A stretch of 64,000 nt of DNA from DAIDHZ01 sp035480255. GTDB taxonomy: Bacteria > Chlamydiota > Chlamydiia > Chlamydiales > SM23-39. The stretch lies in the NCBI GenBank assembly GCA_964630875.1, contig CAZVXF010000004.1, forward strand, positions 1-64,000, read 5' to 3'. Positions 15,575-24,595 of the stretch are shown here, one piece after another. The translations under genes were made by a program, and so were the position numbers. Within the stretch, counting starts at the first letter, position 1. Each line of letters begins with the position of its first letter. The notes below the pieces were generated by a model. It saw only the letters and a list, made by a program, of their open reading frames with translations, was not told the origin of the DNA and did not search any database.

Positions 15575-15796
15575 ATGTAAGTTGTTATTGTTATATGTGC
15601 TCTAATAATATAACTGATTTACAATTTTTTAAAGGTATATCTTTTATTTCTGTTAAGTAGAAATGTCCTCTTTCTGGTAATCACAAGTCATTCATAACCA
15701 GTCATGGAGAAGTGACTTAATAGGAGGACGTATCCAGGTGAGCACAAAGGACTTAAGTAAATAGAGACGGTAGCTAGGATTCTTGAAACACTCAAT
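15575..15796. other. non-coding gap, nothing recognised
   Basis: This 222-base gap lies between the starts/ends of two minus-strand genes. It is AT-rich near the MORN start, and contains no clear gene, repeat or hairpin with a T-run. It should hold the MORN gene promoter. Confidence 0.5.
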
Positions 15797-16852
15797 TTAA
15801 GCAATTGTAACTTTCTTGCAAAGGTACACATCCTGAATTGCGTGAAGAATGGCGGCGCCTTCTTTCAGAGGTTTTTGGAAACATTTGCGTCCTGAAATCA
15901 GACCAATACCGCCTGCCCTTTTATTGATCACTGCGGTTCTAACAGCTTCAACTAAATCTTGCTCGCCTGATGGCCCTCCAGAATTAATCAATCCCATACG
16001 TCCCATATAGCAATTGATCACTTGATAGCGCGCCAAATCAATTGGATGATCTGAACAAAGCGTCGTGTACATTTGCTCAGAGGTTTTTCCAAATTTTAGG
16101 GCTTTAAAACCGCCATTGTTGAGGGGGAGTTTTTGTTTGATGATATCTGCTTGAATGGTTACGCCCAAGTGATTTGCTTGGCCTGTAAGGTCTGCTGCTT
16201 CATGATAATCTTTATCAGCTGTCTTAAACGCATTATTGCGCAGATAACACCAAAGAATAGTTGCCATGCCAAGTTCATGTGCGCAGGCAAACGCTTGGCT
16301 CACTTCAATGATTTGTCGTCTTGACTCTTGAGAACCGAAGTAAATTGTCGCACCGACTGCAACACAACCCATATCGTAGGCTTGTTTGACAGTTGCAAAA
16401 ATTGTCTCATCGTGCATTGTTGGATAGGAAAGAAGCTCGTTATGATTGAATTTCAAAACAAAAGGGATTTTGTGAGCATATTTACGCGCAACACTTCCTA
16501 AGACGCCAAGTGTGGATGCGACCGCATTGCAACCACCTTCAATTGCAAGTTTCACAATATTTTCAGAATCAAAATAATCTGGATTTACACCAAAAGAGGC
16601 TCCTGCGGTATGTTCAATTCCTTGATCGACAGGTAAAATTGAAAGATATCCAGAATTGGCAAGTCTTCCATGGCCAAACATCTGCTGCAGACTTCTGAGC
16701 ACACGAATATTGCGATCGCTCACGCTAAAAATACGATCCACCCAATCTGGTCCCGGAATATGCAATTGATCTTTGCTCACTGTAGTACATGTATGATTAA
16801 GTAAAGATTCAGCTGAGTTGCCAAGCAGTTTTTGTATTTCAGAATATCCCAT
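15797..16852 (-). CDS. fbaB: class I fructose-bisphosphate aldolase, DhnA type
   Basis: This is the glycolytic/gluconeogenic aldolase form used by Chlamydiae. The 351-residue protein has I-L-P-V-D-Q-G-I-E-H near 90, F-V-L-K-F-N-H-N-E near 150 carrying the Schiff-base-type lysine region, G-C-V-A-V-G-A-T-I-Y-F-G-S, and the terminal phosphate site S-G-G-P-S-G-E and G-G-I-G-L-I-S-G-R-K. I start at M-G-Y-S-E-I because CGAGG lies five bases upstream; an ATG at 16921 would add 23 residues without a ribosome-binding site. It is divergent from the gene at 16997, with the long palindrome between them. Confidence 0.92.
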   Translation of the reverse strand: MGYSEIQKLLGNSAESLLNHTCTTVSKDQLHIPGPDWVDRIFSVSDRNIRVLRSLQQMFGHGRLANSGYLSILPVDQGIEHTAGASFGVNPDYFDSENIVKLAIEGGCNAVASTLGVLGSVARKYAHKIPFVLKFNHNELLSYPTMHDETIFATVKQAYDMGCVAVGATIYFGSQESRRQIIEVSQAFACAHELGMATILWCYLRNNAFKTADKDYHEAADLTGQANHLGVTIQADIIKQKLPLNNGGFKALKFGKTSEQMYTTLCSDHPIDLARYQVINCYMGRMGLINSGGPSGEQDLVEAVRTAVINKRAGGIGLISGRKCFQKPLKEGAAILHAIQDVYLCKKVTIA

Positions 16853-16933
16853 GTAACCTCGAATGTATTCTGTAGATATATCAAAATCAAAAAATTCCTT
16901 GTAGTAAAATTTTATAGACATTTACGATGTATA

Positions 16934-16977
16934 CCCTAACAACCTCAAAAATCGGTTTTTGAGGTTGTTAGGGTATA
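16934..16977. repeat. 44-bp perfect palindrome between divergent genes
   Basis: ACCCTAACAACCTCAAAAA, loop TCGG, then the exact inverse arm. Both flanking genes are transcribed away from it, so it is not placed as a terminator. Partial copies are at 1352-1377 and 45040-45064. It could be a regulatory operator, a REP-like element or a foldback insertion. Confidence 0.9.
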
Positions 16978-16996
16978 TCTATTTTTGGAGGATACG

Positions 16997-17329
16997 ATGG
17001 ATTTGGTTAGCATTTCACAAGGTGCCTTGAAACTCGTCGAGGACTGGATTAAGAATCACAAGAATGACAAAGAAAAAGAGAAGCAAGAAAAGCAGATTAA
17101 CTGTTATAAAAAAGATCTAAAAGAGGTCATTTATAAAACAGATCATGATGTTCCTAGAGCCGACTCGACAGAACTCGGACATATTCGTGATTTTGTCGTA
17201 GAAAAACAGGGCAATCTGAAAAAGAGAACATTGATTCCGCCCAACATGCGTGATGAAGGAAATGCTGTGTATTCAGCATCATTAGCCAAAATTGATGCAT
17301 GCCGCCATAAGTTTCTAAAAGTTGCCTAA
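16997..17329 (+). CDS. small Lys-rich hypothetical protein, 110 aa
   Basis: The protein has a charged helical centre (K-N-D-K-E-K-E-K-Q-E-K-Q) and no recognised domain, signal or membrane segment. The ATG at 16997 is set by GGAGG six bases upstream; a TTG at 16985 lies inside that site. It is followed convergently by rlmI after 17 bases. Confidence 0.7.
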   Translation: MDLVSISQGALKLVEDWIKNHKNDKEKEKQEKQINCYKKDLKEVIYKTDHDVPRADSTELGHIRDFVVEKQGNLKKRTLIPPNMRDEGNAVYSASLAKIDACRHKFLKVA

Positions 17330-17346
17330 GAAAAGAAAAAATTCCC

Positions 17347-18522
17347 TCAGTGGATTGATAGTAAGAAGCTTTTGAGATAGGCGCTTTCGGGGTGGAAGAT
17401 CGAAATTGGATGGTCGATTGCCATTCGATGCGAGCTCACGATGCAGACGTGACGATCTGCATCTAGGCTTGCTCGAAATAAAAGGTTCCGAAATAGGGCC
17501 TCATCAATGTGATACGAACAGGAGCATGTGAGAAGAAGGCTATTTGAAGCCATCTTGCTGATTGCGTATTGGTTCATCTCTTTATACGCTTTAAACGCTT
17601 GCGGAATATCATTTTTCTTCTTTGCAAAGGCGGGCGGATCGAGGATGACTAGATCATAGTTCCAATCGCATGTCTTTAAATACTCAAACACGTCACTACA
17701 GATGAATTCATGGCGATTCAGCGGCAGATGATTGAGTGCGATATTCTTCTCAAGTTGCAAATGGCATTTTTTACTAATTTCAACGCTTGTCACATGCGTT
17801 GCACCGCCCTGAAGGGCTGATAAAGAAAAACCGCCAGTGTAGGCAAAGCAGTTTAGCACTCGTCGATTCTTGGAGAGTTCTCGAATGTGTGAGCGAGCTT
17901 CTCTTTGATCGAGAAAAAATCCTGTTTTTTGCCCCTCCTGAAAATCGATAGAGTACTTGATTCCATTTTCTAGAATTTCAGTTTGAAAAGTTTCTTCGCC
18001 ATAGAGATGTCCTCGACTTTCCTGCATCCCTTCTTTTTTTCTCAATTTAGAGGTCGACTTTTCGATGATCGCGCGTGGTTTGCAAATTTCAATGCAAAGC
18101 GAAATAAGAAGATCTTTTATTTTTTCAGTTCCTGGATGAGAGATCTGAAAAACAAGAATGCCTGCGTAAGAATCAATGATCAGGCCTGGGATTCCATCGC
18201 CTTCTGCATTGATCAATCGATAAGCATTTGTAATCGAAGAATCAAACCATTTTTCACGCATGTGAAAAGCCGATTGAATCCGATGTTTGATTGCGTAAGC
18301 AAGCGTTTCAGTTCCAAAAGCAATCATGTGAGCAAAGATTGATTGTCCTGGAGTATTGAGAAGTGCAAGTCCTAATTTTTCGCCATTTGATGAATGAACG
18401 ACAGCAATTTCGCCATTCCGATCGATGTTCGCAATGGCTCCAGAATAGATCCAGTGATGTCTCTGCAGAATGGGTTTTTCTTTCCCTTTTCTTAGATCAA
18501 TGCGAGACGTGGCTTGGAGCAT
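17347..18522 (-). CDS. rlmI: class I SAM-dependent rRNA methyltransferase, RlmI-like
   Basis: RlmI makes 5-methylcytosine in 23S rRNA (C1962 in E. coli). The 391-residue protein has an N-terminal PUA-like domain (K-G-K-E-K-P-I-L-Q-R-H-H-W-I-Y-S-G), a linker with R-L-I-N-A-E-G-D-G-I-P-G-L-I-I-D, and a Rossmann SAM domain: G-F-F-L-D-Q-R, V-L-N-C-F-A-Y-T-G-G-F-S, V-E-I-S-K-K and the catalytic region L-V-I-L-D-P-P-A-F-A with T-C-S-C-S. Its start lies 31 bases inside the end of rimO, so the two ribosome-modification genes are coupled. Confidence 0.92.
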   Translation of the reverse strand: MLQATSRIDLRKGKEKPILQRHHWIYSGAIANIDRNGEIAVVHSSNGEKLGLALLNTPGQSIFAHMIAFGTETLAYAIKHRIQSAFHMREKWFDSSITNAYRLINAEGDGIPGLIIDSYAGILVFQISHPGTEKIKDLLISLCIEICKPRAIIEKSTSKLRKKEGMQESRGHLYGEETFQTEILENGIKYSIDFQEGQKTGFFLDQREARSHIRELSKNRRVLNCFAYTGGFSLSALQGGATHVTSVEISKKCHLQLEKNIALNHLPLNRHEFICSDVFEYLKTCDWNYDLVILDPPAFAKKKNDIPQAFKAYKEMNQYAISKMASNSLLLTCSCSYHIDEALFRNLLFRASLDADRHVCIVSSHRMAIDHPISIFHPESAYLKSFLLSIH

Positions 18523-19874
18523 TCTTTTGGGCCTAGTACTGTGCCAATGAGATCGTAATCTGTGGCGTCTGTGATTTCAACTTCGTAAACCTTGCCAAAA
18601 GCAGTCACTTTGCGACCATCGTTAATGATGATCTGACCATCGATTTCAGGGCTCTGGCCACTATGGCGCGCGCGAAGTAGCATCTGCGATTCAGGATGAA
18701 ATCCCTCCACTACAGCGAGAACTTTACGACCAATCCAAGATTTTGTACGCTTGCGAACAACTTTCAGCTGCGCTTTTGTCAAACGGTCGAATCGGTCTTG
18801 TTTTACATCTTCAGAGATTTGATTTGGAAGCTTTGCAGCGTAGGCCTCTTTTTCCAATGAAAACTTGAAGACTCCCACGTTATCAAGCGGGTGCTTTTTG
18901 ACAAATTCAAGCAGCTCTTCAAATTGCTCTTCTGTTTCTCCTGGAAATCCGACCATCAAAGAAGTTCGGATAGAGACATTTGGAATTTCTTTTCGCAATT
19001 TTCCAATAATACCAATGATTTGCTCTTTAGAAGTCATACGATGCATTGCTTTAAGCATGGTGTCATTGATGTGCTGAATCGGCATATCAAGATAAGGGCA
19101 AATACGAGGGTCACTTTTCATGACTTCAATGAGTTCATCGTCAATTTCATCTGGATAGAGATATAGTAAACGAAGCCAGAAGTCCTGTTTGGACTGAAGC
19201 ATAGACCTAAGAAGTTGCGCTAAAGCCCCTTTTTCTTTTCGATCCTTTCCAAAATCGCCAAGATCTTGGGCAATTAAAATAATTTCAAAAACGCCTTGAG
19301 AAAGGAGGGCATTGAACTCTTTTAAAACTTGTGCCTCAGGTTTGCTCTTTAGGGGTCCTTTGATTGTAGGAATAATACAGAATGCGCAGCGTTTTTTGCA
19401 CCCTTCGGCAATCTTTAGGTAAGCATAATTTTTAGGAGTCGAGATGGTTCGTGGAATTTCACCCCACTCTAAATAACTACGTGCATTTGTGACAGCATTC
19501 CCTGATTCACTTGACTGAACTGCCAATAAAATTTTTTCTACATCGCCAGAGCCTAAAAGGTAATGAATTTCAGGGAATTTTTCTTTTAATTCTCCGCCAT
19601 GCTTTTGGACCATGCAGCCTGCGACAATCACTTTCGCATCAGATTTTTTATTCTTAAACAGATCCGCAATCGTGTCCACCCCCTCTTGACGAGAAGACTC
19701 TAAAAAGCCGCAGGTATTCACGACCAGATAGTCAGCCTCTTCAAGGCTTGAGGTCGCTTCATACCCTGCTTTGAGTAAGATTCCGATCATTACCTCGCTA
19801 TCAACAAGATTCCTTGCGCATCCTAAAGAGGTGAAGTGAAATTTATTTTGAAAGTTCAGATTTCTGTTCAACAT
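18492..19874 (-). CDS. rimO: ribosomal protein uS12 methylthiotransferase RimO
   Basis: This radical-SAM enzyme puts a methylthio group on an Asp of ribosomal protein S12. The 460-residue product has the N-terminal MTTase domain with cluster cysteines in S-L-G-C-A-R-N, V-N-T-C-G-F and V-A-G-C-M-V-Q, the radical-SAM C-x3-C-x2-C (C-K-K-R-C-A-F-C), P-Y-L-D-M-P-I-Q-H, and a C-terminal TRAM domain. D-Y-D-L-I-G near the end is typical of RimO rather than MiaB. The start at M-L-N-R-N-L is preferred; an upstream ATG at 19913 adds 13 hydrophobic residues not expected of the family. Confidence 0.95.
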   Translation of the reverse strand: MLNRNLNFQNKFHFTSLGCARNLVDSEVMIGILLKAGYEATSSLEEADYLVVNTCGFLESSRQEGVDTIADLFKNKKSDAKVIVAGCMVQKHGGELKEKFPEIHYLLGSGDVEKILLAVQSSESGNAVTNARSYLEWGEIPRTISTPKNYAYLKIAEGCKKRCAFCIIPTIKGPLKSKPEAQVLKEFNALLSQGVFEIILIAQDLGDFGKDRKEKGALAQLLRSMLQSKQDFWLRLLYLYPDEIDDELIEVMKSDPRICPYLDMPIQHINDTMLKAMHRMTSKEQIIGIIGKLRKEIPNVSIRTSLMVGFPGETEEQFEELLEFVKKHPLDNVGVFKFSLEKEAYAAKLPNQISEDVKQDRFDRLTKAQLKVVRKRTKSWIGRKVLAVVEGFHPESQMLLRARHSGQSPEIDGQIIINDGRKVTAFGKVYEVEITDATDYDLIGTVLGPKECSKPRLALI

Positions 19875-19961
19875 ATGGGAGTACAATATAGGCAGCTTTG
19901 AGAAGAAAATCAAGCAATTTATGAGTCAATCTGGTAAACTATATGTGTCTAAAGAGGAATT

Positions 19962-21152
19962 ATGAATAACTTGGCTAAAGTTTTACTGAAATGCGCAGCT
20001 GTATCACCCCTATTTACGTCTAAATATTCTGGGACTACATATTCGCCTAAGAAGATTTTCTCTCCATCAATATGGGACCATATGAATACAACTTTAGCGA
20101 AAAACAGCCTAGATGGAAAAGTTCAGCTCCAAGCAACAGAGAGCGAAGGGAATGCTCGAATAAAAAATCTCCTATTCAAAGAAAAAATCTTTACAAGCGC
20201 TACGTTATCCCCACCCCTACCACCTATCGGCATTCCAAATCTTGGCAATACTTGTTATATTGCAAGCGTTATCCAAGCAAGCATGCTTTTTCAAAAGAGC
20301 GCGCTTCAAGAAAAACTAATCACAGCTGATGCAAATGAGAGAAAAACCATCCAAGCAATTCTTGATTGGATTCATGAGTACGAAAATACAAAGGGCGCAA
20401 TCAACCTGCATTCAATTTTAAGAATCTTGCAACAAAATGGAATGTATAATGGAACACAGCAAGATGCAGCAGAGCTGATCACTTGGCTTGGAAATTTCCA
20501 ACCAAACTCTTCAGTGTATTTTCAACAGATTTTTAAGACAGTTCCGCTAGTTGAAGGCGAATTCATTATTGAGGATGAAGGAAATCGATCTCAACTGGTG
20601 AGAGAAATTCCTTTGGAAGTCGAATGTTCTCATGGAACCAAACAGATCAAGCCAGGACAAACCTTGCTCAGTTTACTCAAAAAGTTTTTCTCCGAAATCG
20701 ATGTACAAGATCAACATGCATATCGCGATTGTTTAGTCCAAGATAATCAGGGAAATCTCAGCGAACGAAGAATTCCGGTCATTTCCAAAAAAGAAATCTT
20801 AAGCTCTGCACCTAAAGAACTTACGCTTCAAATTAAAAAGTTTTCAAAAAATCACAATACGGGAGTATTGCATCGTTTAGAAGGCGCTCTTGAAGATGTT
20901 CCTGAAATATTTGTGATGCCACAAGAATATTGCGCAAATGGAGAAACAGCGACCTACCAACTACGATCTGTCATTTCGCACCTTGGAAGTAATCTTGATG
21001 GTGGGCATTATGTTGCCTACGTCCGCAAAGGGAATTCCTATTTCTACGCAAATGATCGTAGAATTGAAAAAATTGATCGCGAAGGAATGTTAGAAGGCGC
21101 ACGTAACGGATACATTCTTATCTACGACAAAATAGTTCAACCGTCGCAATAA
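19962..21152 (+). CDS. ubiquitin-specific protease-like deubiquitinase (peptidase family C19)
   Basis: The 396-residue protein carries the two diagnostic USP boxes. The Cys box is N-L-G-N-T-C-Y-I-A-S-V-I-Q-A with nucleophile C98; the His box is G-G-H-Y-V-A-Y-V-R-K-G-N-S-Y-F-Y-A-N-D with H349 and Asn/Asp at 365-366. Between them is a Q-D-A-A-E-L segment (normally Q-Q-D-A-x-E-F). Residues 1-80 are an unrelated N-terminal extension that could hold a secretion signal; there is no classical signal peptide. This family is eukaryotic in origin, and removal of host ubiquitin is the obvious role, so I infer a translocated effector. The 3' end overlaps the convergent GH15 gene by 35 bases. Confidence 0.9.
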   Translation: MNNLAKVLLKCAAVSPLFTSKYSGTTYSPKKIFSPSIWDHMNTTLAKNSLDGKVQLQATESEGNARIKNLLFKEKIFTSATLSPPLPPIGIPNLGNTCYIASVIQASMLFQKSALQEKLITADANERKTIQAILDWIHEYENTKGAINLHSILRILQQNGMYNGTQQDAAELITWLGNFQPNSSVYFQQIFKTVPLVEGEFIIEDEGNRSQLVREIPLEVECSHGTKQIKPGQTLLSLLKKFFSEIDVQDQHAYRDCLVQDNQGNLSERRIPVISKKEILSSAPKELTLQIKKFSKNHNTGVLHRLEGALEDVPEIFVMPQEYCANGETATYQLRSVISHLGSNLDGGHYVAYVRKGNSYFYANDRRIEKIDREGMLEGARNGYILIYDKIVQPSQ

Positions 21153-22989
21153 ATGCCCCGTGACTCCAAGTAAGTGGGGAAACCGATAGAGGAAGCCCCG
21201 TACTTGGATTGATTTGTTCTGCGAGAACACCACTTGGAAGTGCATGATCAACAACCCACTCCAAAATCTCTTTGGCTTTCTCAAATTCACTGATCGCAAT
21301 ATAGTATTGCGCGACCCATAGCGTACAAATAAACCATGGGTTTCCATTGTCGCTGGTTTGTCGATAGTACGTATCTGATTGATATCTGGCAATGCCGCCA
21401 CCACTTGCCAGATCGTGGATGATTTGTTCCATTGTATTTTTGACTTTTTCATCATGGGCATCGTAGGCCCCAAACGCAAAAGTCGCATAAAGACTTGCGT
21501 CGAGCGTATCATCTACGATCACCGCACCTTTTTCAAAATTCACCATACGAGCAAATCGTTTTTTGTCAGGCAGATATAAATACTTGTCCATCGCAGAGCG
21601 CATGTCCTTTGCACCAAGCCGATATTCTTCAGCTAATTCTTTTTCCCCAAATAATTCAGTAAATTGCGCCGCGGCAATCAGCCCTCCGTAAACTGTCGAA
21701 ACTGTGAAAGTTAGAATTCCCTCTCTTTCTTCCCATAAATCATAGCTAGGCAAGGGAAGTCCTGTTGTCGGATCGCGATAATTCATCATAAAATTAGCGC
21801 ATTTTTTGATTAGAGATGAATACAGAGTCCGAATGAACTCTAGATCTTTGTAAATTTCGTAATGTTTCCATAGTGCCCAAATGACAAGTGCCGTTTCATC
21901 TTCCTGAATGGGTAATTGCGCTTTTCTTTGCTTCACCCAAGGCAGCCATGAACTTGCAAGAGCCCCTGTCGGTGTGTATTTATGAAGAAAATACCCTTCT
22001 TTTTCGACAATTTTTGTACAAAATTGATAAAACTTATGCATTTCGTAACCCGCTAAATCAAAAGCATTTGCAATAAATGCCCCATCTCGTGGCCACATAT
22101 AGCTATAAGTATCTTGATTAAAGTGAATCGCATCGGAGTCATTGGAAGCAATGATACTTCCAAATGCGTTCATTTGCGTTTTGCAAATCCCTAAACTTCT
22201 TCGATAAAACGAGAAAATTTTATCAGATAATTGATGCTTTTTACACGCTTCTTTTGTCATCCAGAATTTCCAAAAATCATGCGTTCTTGTAAAAAGGACA
22301 TCTGGAGTTCTTTTTTTCACATCTTCGTTTAGGAGTTTCACCTCATTCCAAGTTTTCGCTGCAGCAATCCAGTAATAGCAAGTTTCTTTCGCATTTGGAG
22401 ATAGTTGAATGGGAATTCCAACAACTGAACCAACCGATCCTTGCGCAATCGGATTGGAACTTAAAACGCCATCCTCGGCATCTTTCCAAACATCTTTATT
22501 TCCTGTCGCATACATGTCGACGCCGAACATATGATTTGCAAAAACATTAATCAGGAAATATCGATCGCCTTTGTAATGAAAAATACTTTTATTTTCAGGA
22601 AAGTATGCGGCTGTATCGCCAATTGAATTTCCATAAATGGAAAAGTCATGACCTGCAAATAAGCGAATTTCTCTTTCTCGATTTGTCAGATTTTCAATTG
22701 TGATTTTGCGTAAATAGATATCTTCTTCGAAATCGACCAGGTCATTGAATTGAATTTTCAAATCATGGCCCGTAAAGTTTAGATTCGTGACTAATGTCTC
22801 GTTGAGGTATGTTCTTTGTTGAAACGAGAGCCAAGTAAATTGTCCATCTACCCACAATCCCCAACGAAAGGGGGCTCCAAGAGTGTGATTTTCCTCACCA
22901 ATATGCGGAAAATGAAATTCTCGAAGCAATCCTTGCAGATCGAAAGCCGCAAGAATATTTCCATTCCCTATAGGGATATCTCTAGGCAT
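21118..22989 (-). CDS. glycoside hydrolase family 15 (glucoamylase-like) enzyme
   Basis: GH15 enzymes release glucose from alpha-glucans or cleave trehalose. The 623-residue protein has the bacterial layout: an N-terminal beta-sandwich (I-G-N-G-N-I-L-A-A-F-D, G-L-W-V-D-G-Q), a linker, then an (alpha/alpha)6 barrel with Y-S-Y-M-W-P-R-D-G-A near 300 (substrate-binding W-P-R-D), L-P-S-Y-D-L-W-E-E-R-E-G with the catalytic acid near 430, and a late N-P-W-F-I-C-T-L-W and L-P-S-G-V-L-A-E-Q-I-N with the catalytic base. No signal peptide, so it acts in the cytoplasm, probably with pgm and glgP at 33.8-37.8 kb. It overlaps the azoreductase gene by 22 bases. Confidence 0.92.
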   Translation of the reverse strand: MPRDIPIGNGNILAAFDLQGLLREFHFPHIGEENHTLGAPFRWGLWVDGQFTWLSFQQRTYLNETLVTNLNFTGHDLKIQFNDLVDFEEDIYLRKITIENLTNREREIRLFAGHDFSIYGNSIGDTAAYFPENKSIFHYKGDRYFLINVFANHMFGVDMYATGNKDVWKDAEDGVLSSNPIAQGSVGSVVGIPIQLSPNAKETCYYWIAAAKTWNEVKLLNEDVKKRTPDVLFTRTHDFWKFWMTKEACKKHQLSDKIFSFYRRSLGICKTQMNAFGSIIASNDSDAIHFNQDTYSYMWPRDGAFIANAFDLAGYEMHKFYQFCTKIVEKEGYFLHKYTPTGALASSWLPWVKQRKAQLPIQEDETALVIWALWKHYEIYKDLEFIRTLYSSLIKKCANFMMNYRDPTTGLPLPSYDLWEEREGILTFTVSTVYGGLIAAAQFTELFGEKELAEEYRLGAKDMRSAMDKYLYLPDKKRFARMVNFEKGAVIVDDTLDASLYATFAFGAYDAHDEKVKNTMEQIIHDLASGGGIARYQSDTYYRQTSDNGNPWFICTLWVAQYYIAISEFEKAKEILEWVVDHALPSGVLAEQINPSTGLPLSVSPLTWSHGAFIATVELFCRR

Positions 22990-23582
22990 TTCTTCTTTGC
23001 CTCGTTGAGTTGTTGTTCTCTCACTTCTGGATTCATGTCCATCGGTTCAGCAATAATAAACTCGATATTCTGAATGCCGACAAAGTTAAAAATTGTCCGT
23101 AGATACGGCTCTTGAAAATCCATTTTTGGGTTATTGGAATATTGCCCCCCGCGAGATGCGACAACCACCATACGCTTATCCTTCACAAGACCTTCAACTT
23201 CTCCGTTTTCTTTGTACCGAAAGAGATGTTTTGGTTGGACAATGACGTCAATGTAATTCTTTAGAGTATAAGGAATTGAAAAATTCCACATGGGAGTGCT
23301 GATCAGAAAAAAATCAGCCGTTTTAAATCGTTCAATATGTTGTATGATTTCTGCCCAAGAATCTTTTAAACTGCCATATAGATCTTTTCCGCTTAATAAA
23401 ACATATTTGCCACTCACACTTTTTTGCGACAAAGAGGGAATGGATTCCTTAAATAAATTGAGCTCATCAAAGACCCAATCTGGATGTTTTTTCTTAAAAT
23501 TCTCTAAGAACACATTACTGACTTGTAACGTGCGCGATTCGTCTTCTCGAGGCGACGCGATAATATGTAAAAGCCTTTTCAT
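22968..23582 (-). CDS. azoR: FMN-dependent NADH:quinone/azo reductase
   Basis: The 204-residue flavodoxin-like protein matches AzoR: L-H-I-I-A-S-P-R-E-D-E-S-R-T at the start (FMN phosphate loop), T-P-M-W-N-F-S-I-P-Y-T-L-K-N-Y-I-D near 95 and V-V-A-S-R-G-G-Q-Y-S near 140. It reduces quinones and azo compounds with NAD(P)H. The ATG at 23582 has GAGG five bases upstream and replaces a longer frame that starts at 23618. It is followed by, and overlaps, the GH15 gene. Confidence 0.92.
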   Translation of the reverse strand: MKRLLHIIASPREDESRTLQVSNVFLENFKKKHPDWVFDELNLFKESIPSLSQKSVSGKYVLLSGKDLYGSLKDSWAEIIQHIERFKTADFFLISTPMWNFSIPYTLKNYIDVIVQPKHLFRYKENGEVEGLVKDKRMVVVASRGGQYSNNPKMDFQEPYLRTIFNFVGIQNIEFIIAEPMDMNPEVREQQLNEAKKKCLEISL

Positions 23583-23671
23583 AAACCTCGATATACAACA
23601 ACCCTCTAGTTGAGACAAGATAAAAAAACATTTCTTTGTGGTCTTGGTATACGTTCTGCTAAGCTAGTCGA

Positions 23672-24595
23672 ATGCTTTTTAAGAAAATACTCATTCTTCT
23701 TCTTTCTTTGTGGTGCGTCATCACGGGAACTTTTATCCTCATGCACAGTATTCCGGGCGATCCGTTTATCGGAGAACAAAATATCCCACCTGAAATCCTT
23801 AAGTCACTTTATTCCCACTATGGACTCGATCAACCTTACCTCGTTCAGTATGGAAAATATTTGTTGGGCATTTTGCAAGGCGATTTGGGCACATCGATCA
23901 TCTACCAGGGACGGAAGGTGACCGACTTTATTCGCGATGGATTCCCCATTTCCGCGCAGTTAGGAGCGCAGGCGTTGCTCGTTGCTATTCCATTCGGAAT
24001 TTTTATAGGAACGATTGCCTCTTTAAAAAAAAATCGATGGCAGGATAAAACCGCGATGCTCATTTCGACCCTCGGAATCTCGGTTCCAAATTTTGTGATG
24101 GCGAGCCTCTTGCAATGGCTGATCTCCATGAAGCTCCATCTTTTACCCGTCGCTCGGATGGAGTCTTTTGCTCATACCATTCTTCCCACGATTGCTCTTT
24201 CTGCATTACCAAGCGCTTTTATTGCAAGACTTGTCCGAACGAATATGGTTGAGGTTTTGCAGCAAGATTACATCAAAACAGCGCTTTCCAAAGGCCTTCC
24301 CCTTTTTCTTGTTTCCATTCGACATGGTCTTAAAAATGCACTATTGCCCACGATTGCGTACCTAGGTCCCGTCACTTCGCAAATCCTCACGGGAAGTTTT
24401 ATGATTGAGCGCATTTTTGCCATTCCAGGTCTAGGACAATGGATGATTTATAGTATCGCTGCGCGAGATTATCCAATGATTGTAGGTTTGACAATCTTTT
24501 TTAGTTCATTTCTTATGATTTCGATTTTTTTAAGCGATGTACTTTATTCGATGATCGATCCACGCATCCATATCCAAAAGAGAAAGTATGCGTAA
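23672..24595 (+). CDS. dppB: peptide ABC transporter permease, DppB/OppB type
   Basis: This is the first inner-membrane subunit of an oligo- or dipeptide importer. The 307-residue protein has six membrane segments: the first followed by the periplasmic H-S-I-P-G-D-P-F, then the cytoplasmic coupling (EAA) loop Y-I-K-T-A-L-S-K-G-L and R-H-G-L-K-N-A-L-L-P-T, and late E-R-I-F-A-I-P-G-L-G. The dppC start lies inside its end (8-base overlap). No binding protein or ATPase gene is next to the pair in this window, so those subunits must be encoded elsewhere. Confidence 0.95.
   Translation: MLFKKILILLLSLWCVITGTFILMHSIPGDPFIGEQNIPPEILKSLYSHYGLDQPYLVQYGKYLLGILQGDLGTSIIYQGRKVTDFIRDGFPISAQLGAQALLVAIPFGIFIGTIASLKKNRWQDKTAMLISTLGISVPNFVMASLLQWLISMKLHLLPVARMESFAHTILPTIALSALPSAFIARLVRTNMVEVLQQDYIKTALSKGLPLFLVSIRHGLKNALLPTIAYLGPVTSQILTGSFMIERIFAIPGLGQWMIYSIAARDYPMIVGLTIFFSSFLMISIFLSDVLYSMIDPRIHIQKRKYA

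Noticed and set aside
14691..15605. Long plus-strand ORF (304 codons) opposite the MORN gene
   Set aside because: Its Ala/Ser-only repeats are the antisense reading of the GCT-rich heptad codons; the minus-strand MORN frame explains the region.
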